DNA of 9,583 bases from Armatimonadota bacterium (GTDB taxonomy: Bacteria > Sysuimicrobiota > Sysuimicrobiia > Sysuimicrobiales > Kaftiobacteriaceae), in NCBI GenBank assembly GCA_020028535.1, contig JAIBHM010000052.1:1-9583 (forward strand), written 5' to 3'. Under the pieces are notes generated by a model. The model did not search any database and had not been told where the DNA came from. It was given only the letters and a program-made list of their open reading frames with translations. Positions within the stretch are counted from its first letter, which is position 1. Each line of letters opens with the position of its first letter. The position numbers and the translations under genes are program-made. Of the stretch, positions 1 through 8,875 are shown one piece after another.

Positions 1-159
1 GACGGCGGCGGTGACGATCATCTCGGGTGTCTGATGCAGCCCCGTGTAGATGACCTCGAAGCCTGCATCGCGCAGGGCGCGGGCGACGACCTTCGCGCCG
101 CGGTCGTGGCCGTCCAGGCCGGGCTTGGCAACGATGACACGGATCGGAGCGTCGGGCAT
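1..159 (-). CDS. B12-binding small subunit of an acyl-CoA mutase (partial, N-terminal 53 residues)
   Basis: This is the cobalamin-binding partner of the mutase large subunit encoded just upstream in the operon. Only the first 53 residues are inside the window, and the C-terminal part runs off the left edge. The visible part opens with a short beta strand (IRVIVAKPGLDGHD), which carries the family DGHDRG element around residues 16-21. In this fold the His is the lower axial ligand of cobalt (the D-x-H-x-x-G motif). It continues with the conserved helix/strand ending YTGLHQTPE (residues 38-46). The ATG (159-157) shares its A with the TGA stop of the methyltransferase (TGATG), so translation is probably coupled. 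Small subunits of methylmalonyl-, isobutyryl- and ethylmalonyl-type mutases look alike here. Specificity is set by the large subunit, which carries isobutyryl-CoA mutase residues, so an IcmB-like role is inferred. The family assignment is secure. Confidence 0.93.
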   Translation of the reverse strand, partial: MPDAPIRVIVAKPGLDGHDRGAKVVARALRDAGFEVIYTGLHQTPEMIVTAAV

Positions 160-1010
160 CACGCCTTTGCCGCGATCACGAACAGGTTGTCGAAGTTGAA
201 GAGGCCGCGTGTCACAGTCGACAGGGCAACCGCTGAATAGTACCAGGCATTCTTGGCCGCTCTCAGCAGCGAGTCACGACCTCCGGAGACGCTTTGAATC
301 GGCGGGAGATGCGCGAACCTCACCGTGGCGAACCCGTTCCGGCGCAGCACCGCGGCGATGCTCTTTCTTGAGTAGATGTGCGCGTGATCCCTGGCCTCGA
401 GGTAATGAACTCCGCGGCGCATGCCGCGGAGGAAACGCTTCAATCGTGCCTTGGGGAGTTGCACTTCGACATTGGGTGTGTGGATAAACAGAATCCCGGA
501 GGATGTGAGCAATGAGAACAGATGCGCCAGCACCGGGTCAGGGTCGGGGATGTGCTCGATCACATCCCAGAGCGTGATCACGTTGAAGCTCGCCGGCTCG
601 AAGGCGGCATCCTGGACTCTCCCCTGAGTGACCGTCCTCAACCCCAGCACTTCTCTGGCAAACTCCACAGCCGGACGAGACATCTCGGAACCAAACGCGT
701 CCCAGCCATGCATCTGGGAGGCCCGGCGGACGAAATACCCCAGGCCGCACCCCACATCCAGCAGCCTTCCCCTTCGACCTGCCAGAAACCGCAGGCAGAA
801 TGCGTCGTACATCCGGCGGTGCGCGTCGTCCCACCAAAACTGGCGGTCCGGCTCAATGCGCGCGGTCCCGAAGTACCGGTCGTAGTCTTGCTCACCCGTC
901 ACGGATGAAAACACATGCCCGCAGGTACGGCAGCGCAAGACGTCGATCTCAAACTCCCGGAACACGGGAGTCGTCGCGGTCCCCCGGCAGACGATGCAGG
1001 CCCTGGTCAA
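159..1010 (-). CDS. Class I SAM-dependent methyltransferase with N-terminal zinc ribbon
   Basis: A 283-residue protein. It starts with two CxxC pairs (C5/C8 and C27/C30) that look like a zinc ribbon, followed by a Rossmann methyltransferase domain. SAM-binding motif I is LLDVGCGLGYF (83-93), the post-strand-4 motif is WDVIEH (148-153), and HTPN (177-180) sits on strand 5. This layout is typical of the Methyltransf_23/UbiG-like group, often found with glycan or lipid genes. The acceptor substrate cannot be read from sequence. The start is TTG at 1010-1008. It lies six bases after the mutase stop and in the same frame as it, so no longer start is possible, and any later start would lose C5/C8. 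No Shine-Dalgarno motif is visible, so translation probably depends on re-initiation after the mutase. The gene sits between the two mutase subunit genes, an odd place for a methyltransferase. The fold is certain; the role is unknown. Confidence 0.9.
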   Translation of the reverse strand: MTRACIVCRGTATTPVFREFEIDVLRCRTCGHVFSSVTGEQDYDRYFGTARIEPDRQFWWDDAHRRMYDAFCLRFLAGRRGRLLDVGCGLGYFVRRASQMHGWDAFGSEMSRPAVEFAREVLGLRTVTQGRVQDAAFEPASFNVITLWDVIEHIPDPDPVLAHLFSLLTSSGILFIHTPNVEVQLPKARLKRFLRGMRRGVHYLEARDHAHIYSRKSIAAVLRRNGFATVRFAHLPPIQSVSGGRDSLLRAAKNAWYYSAVALSTVTRGLFNFDNLFVIAAKA

Positions 1011-1016
1011 GGGATG

Positions 1017-2632
<1,616 letters not shown>

Positions 2633-2636
<4 letters not shown>

Positions 2637-4615
2637 GCTCCGGGCCCCATGCTCTGTGCGAGCAACTCCGCGATGTCTACGGGCCGTGCCGTCGCGTTGG
2701 TGGCCGCGGCTGCATCCTCCAGCATCAGCGTACAGAACGGACACGCGGTAGCAACGATCTGCGCGCCGGTGGCGGCCACGTGCCGGGTGCGCGCGTGGCT
2801 GACCCGCTCGCCGGTGCGGTCCTCAAACCAGTACAGGCCCCCGCCGGCTCCGCAGCAGAATGCTTTGTCCCGGCACTGCGCCATCTCCACTGTGCTGATC
2901 CCAGGAATGGCGCCGAGGACGCGGCGGGGCGCGTCATACTCACCGTTGTGCCGGCCGAGGTAGCACGGGTCGTGGAATGTGACCGCCGTACGGAGCGACC
3001 CGTTCGGCCTGAGGCGCCCTTCCTCGAGCAGGCGCGCCAGCAGCTGTGTGTGGTGCCATACCTCATACTGCCCGCCGAACTGCGGGTACTCGTTCTTGAA
3101 CGTATTGTAGCAGTGCGGACAGATCGTGACGATGCGCCGCACGCCGAACCGCCCGAGCGTCGCGATGTTCTGTTTGGCCATCGTCTGGAACAGGTACTCG
3201 TTCCCGATCCGCCGCGCGGGATCTCCGGTGCAGACTTCCGCGTCGCCGAGGATGCCGAAGTCCATGCCCGCGGCATGGAGCAAGCTCACGAGGGCGCGCA
3301 TGGAGGGATGGTTGCGCTCGTTGAGGGCGGCGGCACAGCCTACCCAGAGCAGCCACTCGGCCGTGGCCCCCTGATCGAGCCGCTTGACCTGCACTCCTGC
3401 GGTCCACGCGGTACGGGTCACGGCCGCGCCCCGGAACGGATGGCCGCGCGCCTCCATGCTGCGCAGCGCCTGCTCCATGTTCTCCGGCAACCGCGCCTCC
3501 TCCATGACGAGGTGGCGGCGCATCCCCACGATCTTGTCGATGTGGTCGTTGCCCGCCGGACACTCCTCGACGCACGCGCCGCAGGACAGGCACTGCCAGA
3601 GGAATGCCTCGGAGAATACCTCACCGACGAGCGCGGGGCGCTTGATCTCGTCGGGAGGGACCTCCGCCAGCAACTGCGCGCCAACCGCGGTCAGTTGCTT
3701 CCTGAGGTCAGTGTGGAGCCTCCTGGGGTCAAGCTCTTTGCCGGTGTTGCTGGCGGGACATACCTCGGTGCAGCGGCCGCACTCCATGCAGGCGAAGACA
3801 TCGAGATTGTCCTTCCAGGTAAAATCCTCGGCGCGTGAGGCGCCCAGCCGCTCCGCGGTCTCAATATCAACCGCCGCGAGCGCACCGCGGGGCCGCGCCT
3901 TCTGGAAGTAGACATTCGGGCCAAGCGTGATGAGATGCAGGTGCTTGCCCTCGGGGATCCAGGTCAGAAAATAGAGGACGATCCCGATATGCACCCACCA
4001 CGCCGCTTCAAACACCCCGCGAATGACCGGCGTGGATATCCCCTCGAACCACCCGGCCACGGCGCGCGAGACGATGGCGCCGCCGGCCCACCCGGCGTGA
4101 CCGAGCGCGATCCCGGTGGCACGCGACAGGAGCAGCGAAGTCATGATGCCGGTGATGAATCCGAGGATCAGGTAGGCGCCGAACTGGTCCTGCGTCACCA
4201 GACGCCAGGGGCGCACGACCAGGCGTAAATAGAGCGCCATGGCGACGCCGATCAGCACGAGGACAATGAACACGTCCTGCAGCAGCACGAACCACGGCTC
4301 CCGGCCGATCACCGGGAGCGTCCAGCCCGGTACGAACGCCTCGCCGAACACCTGGATGATGGTGCTGAGCAGCACCAGAAATCCCCAGAAGATAAACAGG
4401 TGTAGCAAACCGGAGGAGAACCGCCGGAAGACTTTTGTGTGCCCGATGACTTCGATGACGAGATGGCTGAGGCGGCGGCCGATCGGCTGCAACGGAACCG
4501 GCCCGTCGCCCAGCCGGATCAGGCGGTACACTCGCCAGAGTTTACGCGCGGAGACCCCCGCCGCGACGGTCAGCATGAGCAGGACGATCGCGCCCCGCAG
4601 CAGCGTGATCGACAT
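2633..4615 (-). CDS. Membrane cytochrome b/Fe-S oxidoreductase, probable ETF:menaquinone oxidoreductase
   Basis: A 660-residue fusion. Residues 1-225 are a NarI-like membrane domain with about five hydrophobic segments (near 4-22, 68-90, 108-130, 145-165 and 200-220). It has histidines at 51, 59, 72, 209 and 225/227 that could ligate heme b. Next comes a ferredoxin-like domain with two [4Fe-4S] sets: C276/C279/C282/C286 and C342/C345/C348/C352. The C-terminal half holds two CCG (HdrD/GlpC-type) domains. The second is intact (C551, C587-C588-G, C625/C628), while the first reads C462-T-G, followed by C499/C502. Proteins of this architecture beside etf genes act as ETF:(methyl)menaquinone oxidoreductases (EMO) in fatty-acid-oxidising bacteria, and that is the inferred role here. 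The start is ATG 4615, five bases after the etfA stop. The open frame extends to 4867, but that stretch lacks homology and overlaps etfA. The stop overlaps the start of the mutase gene. Confidence 0.9.
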
Positions 4616-4620
4616 CGGCG

Positions 4621-5604
4621 CTACGCGCCCTTTGCGGCCTTGATCTTGGCGACCAACGCGGGAACGACTTGACGGAAGTCGCCCACGATGCCGTAGTGGG
4701 CCAGCGAGAAGATCGGGGCTTCGGGATCCTTGTTGATGGCGACGATGGTGCGCGAGCCGGACACGCCGGCCACGTGCTGCGCGGCGCCGGAGATGCCGAC
4801 GGCAACATAGAGGTTTGGTCGGATGGATTTCCCCGTCTGTCCGATCTGCCAGGTGATGGGCACCCATCCTTCATCCGCCGGAGGCCGCGATGAGCCCACG
4901 GCCCCGCCGAGCGCCGCCGCGAGTTCTTCCAGGAGTTTGAAGCCCTCCGGACCGCCCACGCCCCGGCCGCCGCCGACGACCACCTGTGCGTCATCGAGGC
5001 CGACTTCTGCGCGTTCGCTCTGCGCCTCACGCACCCGGGTGGGCAATGCTTCGGGATCAATCGTGAGTGAGATCTCTTCGACCGTTCCGCGGACGGGCTG
5101 GGGCTGCGGGACGTCAAATGCGCGTGGCTTCACGGAGATGACTGCGGGTCGCGCGGTCACCTCCAGCGTGGCGATCGCCCGGCCGCCGTAGACCTGCCGC
5201 CGCGCCATCACCGCGCGCCCATCGACAGCGAGACTCATCACCTCTGTCGCCAGAGCAGCGCGGAGCCGGTACGCGAGTCTGGGAGCGACTTCACGGCCAA
5301 CGGTATCGGCGGAGATGAGCACGAGCTCGGGCTGCGCTTTCGTCACAACCAGGTCGAGCGCCGCGAGCACCGCATCACTCTGTCCAGGAGTCAGGGCCGG
5401 ATGCTCGCAGCGGTACACGGTCTGCACGCCGTACTGCTGGAGCGTCTCCACGGCCTGGCCGATCCCCCGCCCCTGCCCCACGAGCGCCGCGGACATGGGT
5501 AAACTCAGCGGTCCGGCCAGGTTGCGTGCAGCCCCCGTGAGCTCGACGGACGAACGTCCCATGCTCCCCTCGAGCGCCGAGGCGACGATGAGAATACCGG
5601 GCAT
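4621..5604 (-). CDS. etfA: Electron transfer flavoprotein alpha subunit
   Basis: A 327-residue alpha subunit of the soluble heterodimeric electron carrier that accepts electrons from acyl-CoA dehydrogenases. The N-terminal domain (1-about 190) is the variable ETF fold. The C-terminal FAD domain is well conserved: GGGRGVGG (211-218), SSR (238-240), GQTGKSIRP (255-263), GISGAAQHVAG (270-280) and AINKDPEAPIF (289-299), followed by YGIVGD (304-309). These are the segments that wrap FAD in the family, and length is normal. The start is ATG 5604, which has a strong AGGAGG six bases upstream. That ribosome site overlaps the etfB stop (TAGGAGG), so the two subunits should be made in balanced amounts. 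It lies between etfB and the membrane Fe-S oxidoreductase, its likely electron acceptor. I did not identify features that would mark it as electron-bifurcating. Confidence 0.97.
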   Translation of the reverse strand: MPGILIVASALEGSMGRSSVELTGAARNLAGPLSLPMSAALVGQGRGIGQAVETLQQYGVQTVYRCEHPALTPGQSDAVLAALDLVVTKAQPELVLISADTVGREVAPRLAYRLRAALATEVMSLAVDGRAVMARRQVYGGRAIATLEVTARPAVISVKPRAFDVPQPQPVRGTVEEISLTIDPEALPTRVREAQSERAEVGLDDAQVVVGGGRGVGGPEGFKLLEELAAALGGAVGSSRPPADEGWVPITWQIGQTGKSIRPNLYVAVGISGAAQHVAGVSGSRTIVAINKDPEAPIFSLAHYGIVGDFRQVVPALVAKIKAAKGA

Positions 5605-5610
5605 GCTCCG

Positions 5611-5616
5611 CCTCCT
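5611..5616 (-). promoter_or_regulatory. Ribosome binding site of etfA
   Basis: AGGAGG on the minus strand, six bases before the ATG at 5604. It overlaps the TAG stop of etfB (5617-5615), so ribosomes finishing etfB lie directly over the etfA initiation site. This decides the etfA start. Confidence 0.85.
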
Positions 5617-6406
5617 AGAGAATTTTCAGCGCGCGGAGGCGCGCGACCAACGCCTCGGCCTGCTCGGCCGGCTCGCCTTCAAGGAATTCGACCTTCGTCG
5701 TGCGTTCCGGAATCGACACGTCTTTGACTTCCACGCCTTTCGCACCGCCGGCGTCCTCCGCCCCCAGGTCCGCCCGGGTCCAGTTCGCCACCGGCTTGCG
5801 CATCGCCGCCATGATGTCTTTGACCTTGGGCAGCCGCGGCCGGATCGCCTCATCGCTCGTCACCGAGAGCACTGCCGGCAGTCGCACGTCCACCGTCTGA
5901 AACCCCTCTTCCGAAGTGCGGCGCACCGAGAGCGCGCCGTCCCGGGACTCTGCGCGCGAGATGAACGTGACGCAGGCCGCGCCCAGCGCCTCCGCCAGGA
6001 ACGGAGCCATGGCGCGCTCCACCCAGTCCGCCGACTCGCACCCTGTCAGCACCAGGTCGAAGCGGCCGATCCGCTTGATCGCGGCGGCCAGGACGGACGC
6101 TTTGTCCGCGGCCAGCCGCTGCGGGCTTTGTGGATCGTCGATGACAACGGCTTCGTCCGCGCCCATCGCCAGGGCGAGGCGGACCGCGTCTTTTACTTCA
6201 CCTTGCGGTCCCAGCGTGAGCGCCGTTACTTTGCCGCCGGTCTTCTCTTTCAGTTGCAGCGCGAGCTCGAGCGCGTTCTCATCATAGGTCGAGATAACCA
6301 GCGGCTTGCCCATGCGGACCTGGCGCTTTGTAGCGGGATCGATCGCAAAGTCCCACTGTGGGAGCTCGGGGTCGACCACCTGCTTCAAACACACGATCGT
6401 GTCCAC
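5615..6406 (-). CDS. etfB: Electron transfer flavoprotein beta subunit
   Basis: A 263-residue beta subunit of ETF. It begins with the usual core strand and loop (DTIVCLKQVVDPE, 2-14), has YDENALELALQLKE (41-54), a nucleotide-binding stretch LTLGPQGEVKDAVRLALAMGADEAV (63-87), and the DLVLTGCESADW segment (117-128), which corresponds to the beta-subunit signature. RPRLPKVKDIMAAMRKP (189-205) is the conserved region contacting the partner subunit. The C-terminus, VEFLEGEPAEQAEALVARL (239-257), resembles other bacterial EtfB tails. The start is GTG 6406 with AGGAGG (6416-6411) four bases upstream, and it follows the acyl-CoA dehydrogenase stop by 12 bases. Gene order dehydrogenase-etfB-etfA is common in beta-oxidation operons. 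Function is clear from both sequence and neighbours. Confidence 0.97.
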   Translation of the reverse strand: MDTIVCLKQVVDPELPQWDFAIDPATKRQVRMGKPLVISTYDENALELALQLKEKTGGKVTALTLGPQGEVKDAVRLALAMGADEAVVIDDPQSPQRLAADKASVLAAAIKRIGRFDLVLTGCESADWVERAMAPFLAEALGAACVTFISRAESRDGALSVRRTSEEGFQTVDVRLPAVLSVTSDEAIRPRLPKVKDIMAAMRKPVANWTRADLGAEDAGGAKGVEVKDVSIPERTTKVEFLEGEPAEQAEALVARLRALKIL

Positions 6407-6410
6407 AGAC

Positions 6411-6416
6411 CCTCCT
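6411..6416 (-). promoter_or_regulatory. Ribosome binding site of etfB
   Basis: AGGAGG on the minus strand, four bases before the GTG at 6406, in the 12-base gap after the dehydrogenase stop. It supports the GTG start of etfB. Confidence 0.85.
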
Positions 6417-6418
6417 GA

Positions 6419-7564
6419 TTAGCGCGCGCCGAGAACGTGGCGGGAGATCACCACGCGCTGGATCTCGGACGTCCCCTCGTAAATCTCGGTAATTTTCGCG
6501 TCCCGGAAGTATCGCTCGGGGGCGTAGTCCTGGATGTAGCCGTAGCCGCCATGGATCTGTACCGCTTTGTGCGAGGCCCACATCGCGGCCTCCGAGGCGA
6601 ACAGCTTAGCCATTGATGCTTCCTTCGTGTACGGCCGGCCCTGCCGGCGCAGGTACGCTGCCCGGTACATCAACAAACGGGCGGCGTCGATCCGTGTGGC
6701 CATGTCGGCAAGCGCCCACTGGATGGCCTGGAATTCGCCGATGGTCTGGCCGAACTGCCGGCGCTCCCGCGCAAACGCCGCAGAATCCTCGAGCGCCGCC
6801 CGCGCGATTCCCACGGCCTGCGCCGCGATCCCCAGGCGCCCGCCGTCCAGAGTGGCCAGCGCGATCCGGCCACCCATCCCCGGTTCGCCAAGCAGATTCT
6901 CTTTCGGGGCGCGGCAGCTATCCAAAATGATCTCGGCGGTTGAAGAGCATTTGATGCCGAGCTTCTTCTCGACCTTTCCGACGCGGATACCGGGGAACTG
7001 CTTCTCAACGATAAAGGCTGAGATGCCTTTGGCGCCGGGATCCGGGGCGCTGCGCGCGTAGACAATACAGATCGTGGCCTCGACTCCGTTCGTCACGAAT
7101 GTTTTGGTCCCGTTCAACACCCAGGCATCGCCGTCGAGACGGGCACTCGTGCGCAGTGACATGGCGTCGGATCCCGAGGAGGGCTCGGTCAGACAGTAGC
7201 ACCCCAGGTCCTTCCCCGAGGACAGGCCGGGCAGGTAGCGCCGTTTCTGCGATTCGGACCCGAAGGCGACAATGGGATCACAGACCAGCGAATTGTTGAC
7301 GGTGATGATCGCCTGGACACCCGCGGACGCACGGGCGAACTCTTCCTGGGCGATAACATACGAAACGGGGTCCATACCCGCGCCGCCGTACTGCTCGGGG
7401 ACCGTCATCCCCATGAGGCCCAGATCCGCCGCCTTCTGGATCAGGTCTTTGGGGAACTCGCCGGTGTGGTCCAGGTGGGCGGCGCGGGGGAGGATTTCGC
7501 GGGTGGCGAAATCGCGCGCCAATCCCTGAACCATGCGGTGTGCTTCGGAGAGACGGAAATCCAC
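6419..7564 (-). CDS. Acyl-CoA dehydrogenase, short/medium-chain type
   Basis: A 381-residue FAD enzyme forming the alpha,beta double bond of acyl-CoAs and passing electrons to ETF. Motifs visible in order: PEQYGGAGMD (56-65), CLTEPSSGSDA (124-134, FAD-binding loop), TKTFVTNG (153-160), LDGGRLGIAAQAVGIA (239-254), RERRQFGQ (266-273), QIHGGYGY (336-343) and IYEGTSEIQR (361-370). Glu363 in YEGT is at the position of the catalytic base of butyryl- and medium-chain enzymes, and the isovaleryl-type alternative (a base in an earlier helix) is not evident, since that segment reads LDGGR. Length is full. The start is GTG 7564. MDFRLSEAHR matches the expected family N-terminus, but no good Shine-Dalgarno precedes it. 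It is the first gene of the leftward operon with etfBA. Chain length cannot be fixed from sequence; a C4-C5 substrate would fit the downstream mutase. Confidence 0.96.
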   Translation of the reverse strand: MDFRLSEAHRMVQGLARDFATREILPRAAHLDHTGEFPKDLIQKAADLGLMGMTVPEQYGGAGMDPVSYVIAQEEFARASAGVQAIITVNNSLVCDPIVAFGSESQKRRYLPGLSSGKDLGCYCLTEPSSGSDAMSLRTSARLDGDAWVLNGTKTFVTNGVEATICIVYARSAPDPGAKGISAFIVEKQFPGIRVGKVEKKLGIKCSSTAEIILDSCRAPKENLLGEPGMGGRIALATLDGGRLGIAAQAVGIARAALEDSAAFARERRQFGQTIGEFQAIQWALADMATRIDAARLLMYRAAYLRRQGRPYTKEASMAKLFASEAAMWASHKAVQIHGGYGYIQDYAPERYFRDAKITEIYEGTSEIQRVVISRHVLGAR

Positions 7565-7704
7565 CTTCGTCTACATTCTTGCCCCCCTCGGACCCCCCTT
7601 CTATCGTCACACGCGGCGGCAATACCCTGGAAGGAGTCGGTTACGGCTCAGTGTAAGTCCCACAATGGATTGACCCGCCCGGCACACCTTCCCTGGAGCG
7701 CCTG
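7565..7704. promoter_or_regulatory. Divergent intergenic region with imperfect palindrome
   Basis: These 140 bases separate the leftward operon from the rightward thiolase genes, so both promoters must lie here or within the flanking genes. I see no convincing -35/-10 pair on either strand. At 7634-7649, almost at the centre, GAGTCG-GTTA-CGGCTC forms an imperfect 6-bp inverted repeat with one G/T mismatch. Its central position fits a shared operator but could be chance. On the minus strand the leader of the dehydrogenase contains two runs of six G (complements of 7582-7587 and 7593-7598) spaced 11 bases apart, upstream of the GTG start. Regulator identity is not visible, and no transcription factor gene lies in the window. 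Confidence 0.35.
7695..7698 (+). promoter_or_regulatory. Ribosome binding site of first thiolase-fold gene
   Basis: GGAG, six bases before ATG 7705 and nine before a second in-frame ATG at 7708. Either ATG could serve as start. The protein would differ by one residue. Confidence 0.6.
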
Positions 7705-8853
7705 ATGATGAGTGACCGCGTGGCCATTGTTGGCGTCGGCCAGACACCGCCCCGCGCGCTCTCCCCGGATCAGTCCTATCGCGAGATGACGTTCCAGGCG
7801 GCAACACGCGCCTACGCGGACGCCGGCGTCAGCCACCGGGACATCGACAGCTTCATCAGCGTCGCCGAAGACATCCACGAAGGCACCAGTATCACGGACG
7901 AGTACACACCCGACCAGCTGGGCGCCGTGCTCCGGCCGGTGCAGACGATCGCGGGCGATGGCATTCAAGGGCTCGCCACGGCGTTCATGCTCATCCGCAG
8001 CGGCATCGCGGATCTGGTGGCCGTGGAATCCCACTGCAAGTCCTCCAATATCCTCCGTCACAACGAAGTCCTGGAGATGGCGTTCGATCCGATCTACGAG
8101 CGCCCGCTGCGCATCAACCCGCACTACGTCGCGGGGCTCGAGATGCAGCGGTTCCTCCATGAGACCAACACCGCAGAGGACGCGGTGGCGCAGGTGGTGG
8201 TGAAGAACCGCCGCCACGCGCTCAGCAACGCGATCGCTCCGTTTGGCGCGGCCTTCTCAATCGATGACGTCCTGGCATCCCCGCCGGTGGCCGAGCCCCT
8301 GCGCGAATTGGAGGTCAGCCCGTACGCGGATGGCGCGGTCGTGATCGTCGTTGCATCGGAAGAGGCGGCGCGCCGTGCGCCGCGGCCGCTGTGGATACGC
8401 GGTATCGGATGGATTTCCGACAGTCCCTGGTTGGCCTCGCGCGCGTGGGGGCAGGCCACGTACGCTGCCCTGGCTGCTGAGATGGCCTACAAGATGGCCG
8501 GCATCTCGGATCCCTCGAACGAGATCCGCTTTGCCGAGATCGACGACACCTATGCATATAAGGAGCTGCAGCACGTGGAGGCGGCGCGCCTGGCCCCTCG
8601 CGGCGGCGCCGGCCGCATGACACTCTCGGGTGAGACGGCGCGCAGCGGCAGCCTGCCCATTAACCCGTCAGGCGGAAGCCTTGGGATGGGGTACTGCTTC
8701 GACACCTCGGCGTTGTACCGCACCGCTGAAGCGGCCCGCCAGGTCCGCGGGGAGGCGGGACGCCACCAGGTACGCGGCGCAACGACGGGATTGGTCATGT
8801 CCTGGCGGGGCGTGCCGACGCAAACAGGCGGCGCGCTCGTGCTGGCCGCCTAG
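7705..8853 (+). CDS. Thiolase-fold protein of the SCP-x/lipid-transfer type, lacking the thiolase Cys and His
   Basis: A 382-residue thiolase-superfamily protein. The N-terminal half has DRVAIVGVGQTPP (4-16), GDGIQGLATAFMLIRSG (84-100) and ADLVAVESH (102-110). The C-terminal half has the VSPYADGA segment (204-211), EIDDTYAYKELQ (278-289), NPSGGSLGMGY (320-330) and a GGALVL end. The overall layout is SCP-x/acetyl-CoA acetyltransferase. Aligning on the GIQGL/IRSG segment puts Ala83 where the nucleophilic Cys should be, with Asp85 two residues later. The usual GHP motif reads GYC (Y330). A normal thiolysis mechanism therefore seems impossible. In the steroid side-chain aldolase Ltp2, a relative, the thiolase residues are also lost and tyrosines act instead. 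A similar C-C lyase role is one inference, and Y283 and Y330 are candidates. It is followed after 22 bases by a second thiolase-fold gene, so they are probably co-expressed. True substrate unknown. Confidence 0.88.
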   Translation: MMSDRVAIVGVGQTPPRALSPDQSYREMTFQAATRAYADAGVSHRDIDSFISVAEDIHEGTSITDEYTPDQLGAVLRPVQTIAGDGIQGLATAFMLIRSGIADLVAVESHCKSSNILRHNEVLEMAFDPIYERPLRINPHYVAGLEMQRFLHETNTAEDAVAQVVVKNRRHALSNAIAPFGAAFSIDDVLASPPVAEPLRELEVSPYADGAVVIVVASEEAARRAPRPLWIRGIGWISDSPWLASRAWGQATYAALAAEMAYKMAGISDPSNEIRFAEIDDTYAYKELQHVEAARLAPRGGAGRMTLSGETARSGSLPINPSGGSLGMGYCFDTSALYRTAEAARQVRGEAGRHQVRGATTGLVMSWRGVPTQTGGALVLAA

Positions 8854-8875
8854 GCGGAGGAGATCTGGGAACCCG

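Noticed and set aside
2637..2744. N-terminal extension of the mutase to the ATG at 2744
   Set aside because: The 36 extra residues overlap the conserved C-terminus of the Fe-S protein and resemble no mutase N-terminus.
2780..3838. Plus-strand open frame (352 codons) opposite the Fe-S oxidoreductase
   Set aside because: It is antisense to a protein with clear Fe-S and CCG motifs and has no family features of its own.
4616..4867. N-terminal extension of the Fe-S oxidoreductase to 4867
   Set aside because: The 84 extra residues are Arg/His-rich out-of-frame reading of etfA; the membrane domain begins naturally at ATG 4615.
5315..6418. Plus-strand open frame (367 codons) across etfA and etfB
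   Set aside because: It spans the etfB/etfA junction on the wrong strand; the minus-strand ETF subunits are unmistakable.
7670..7675. TTGACC as a -35 box for the rightward genes
   Set aside because: No -10-like hexamer occurs at 15-19 bases downstream, where the sequence is GC-rich and already at the ribosome site.
7648..8217. Minus-strand open frame (189 codons) reaching into the divergent gap
   Set aside because: Antisense of the first thiolase-fold gene with no recognisable family, low-complexity Arg/Asp/Val composition.
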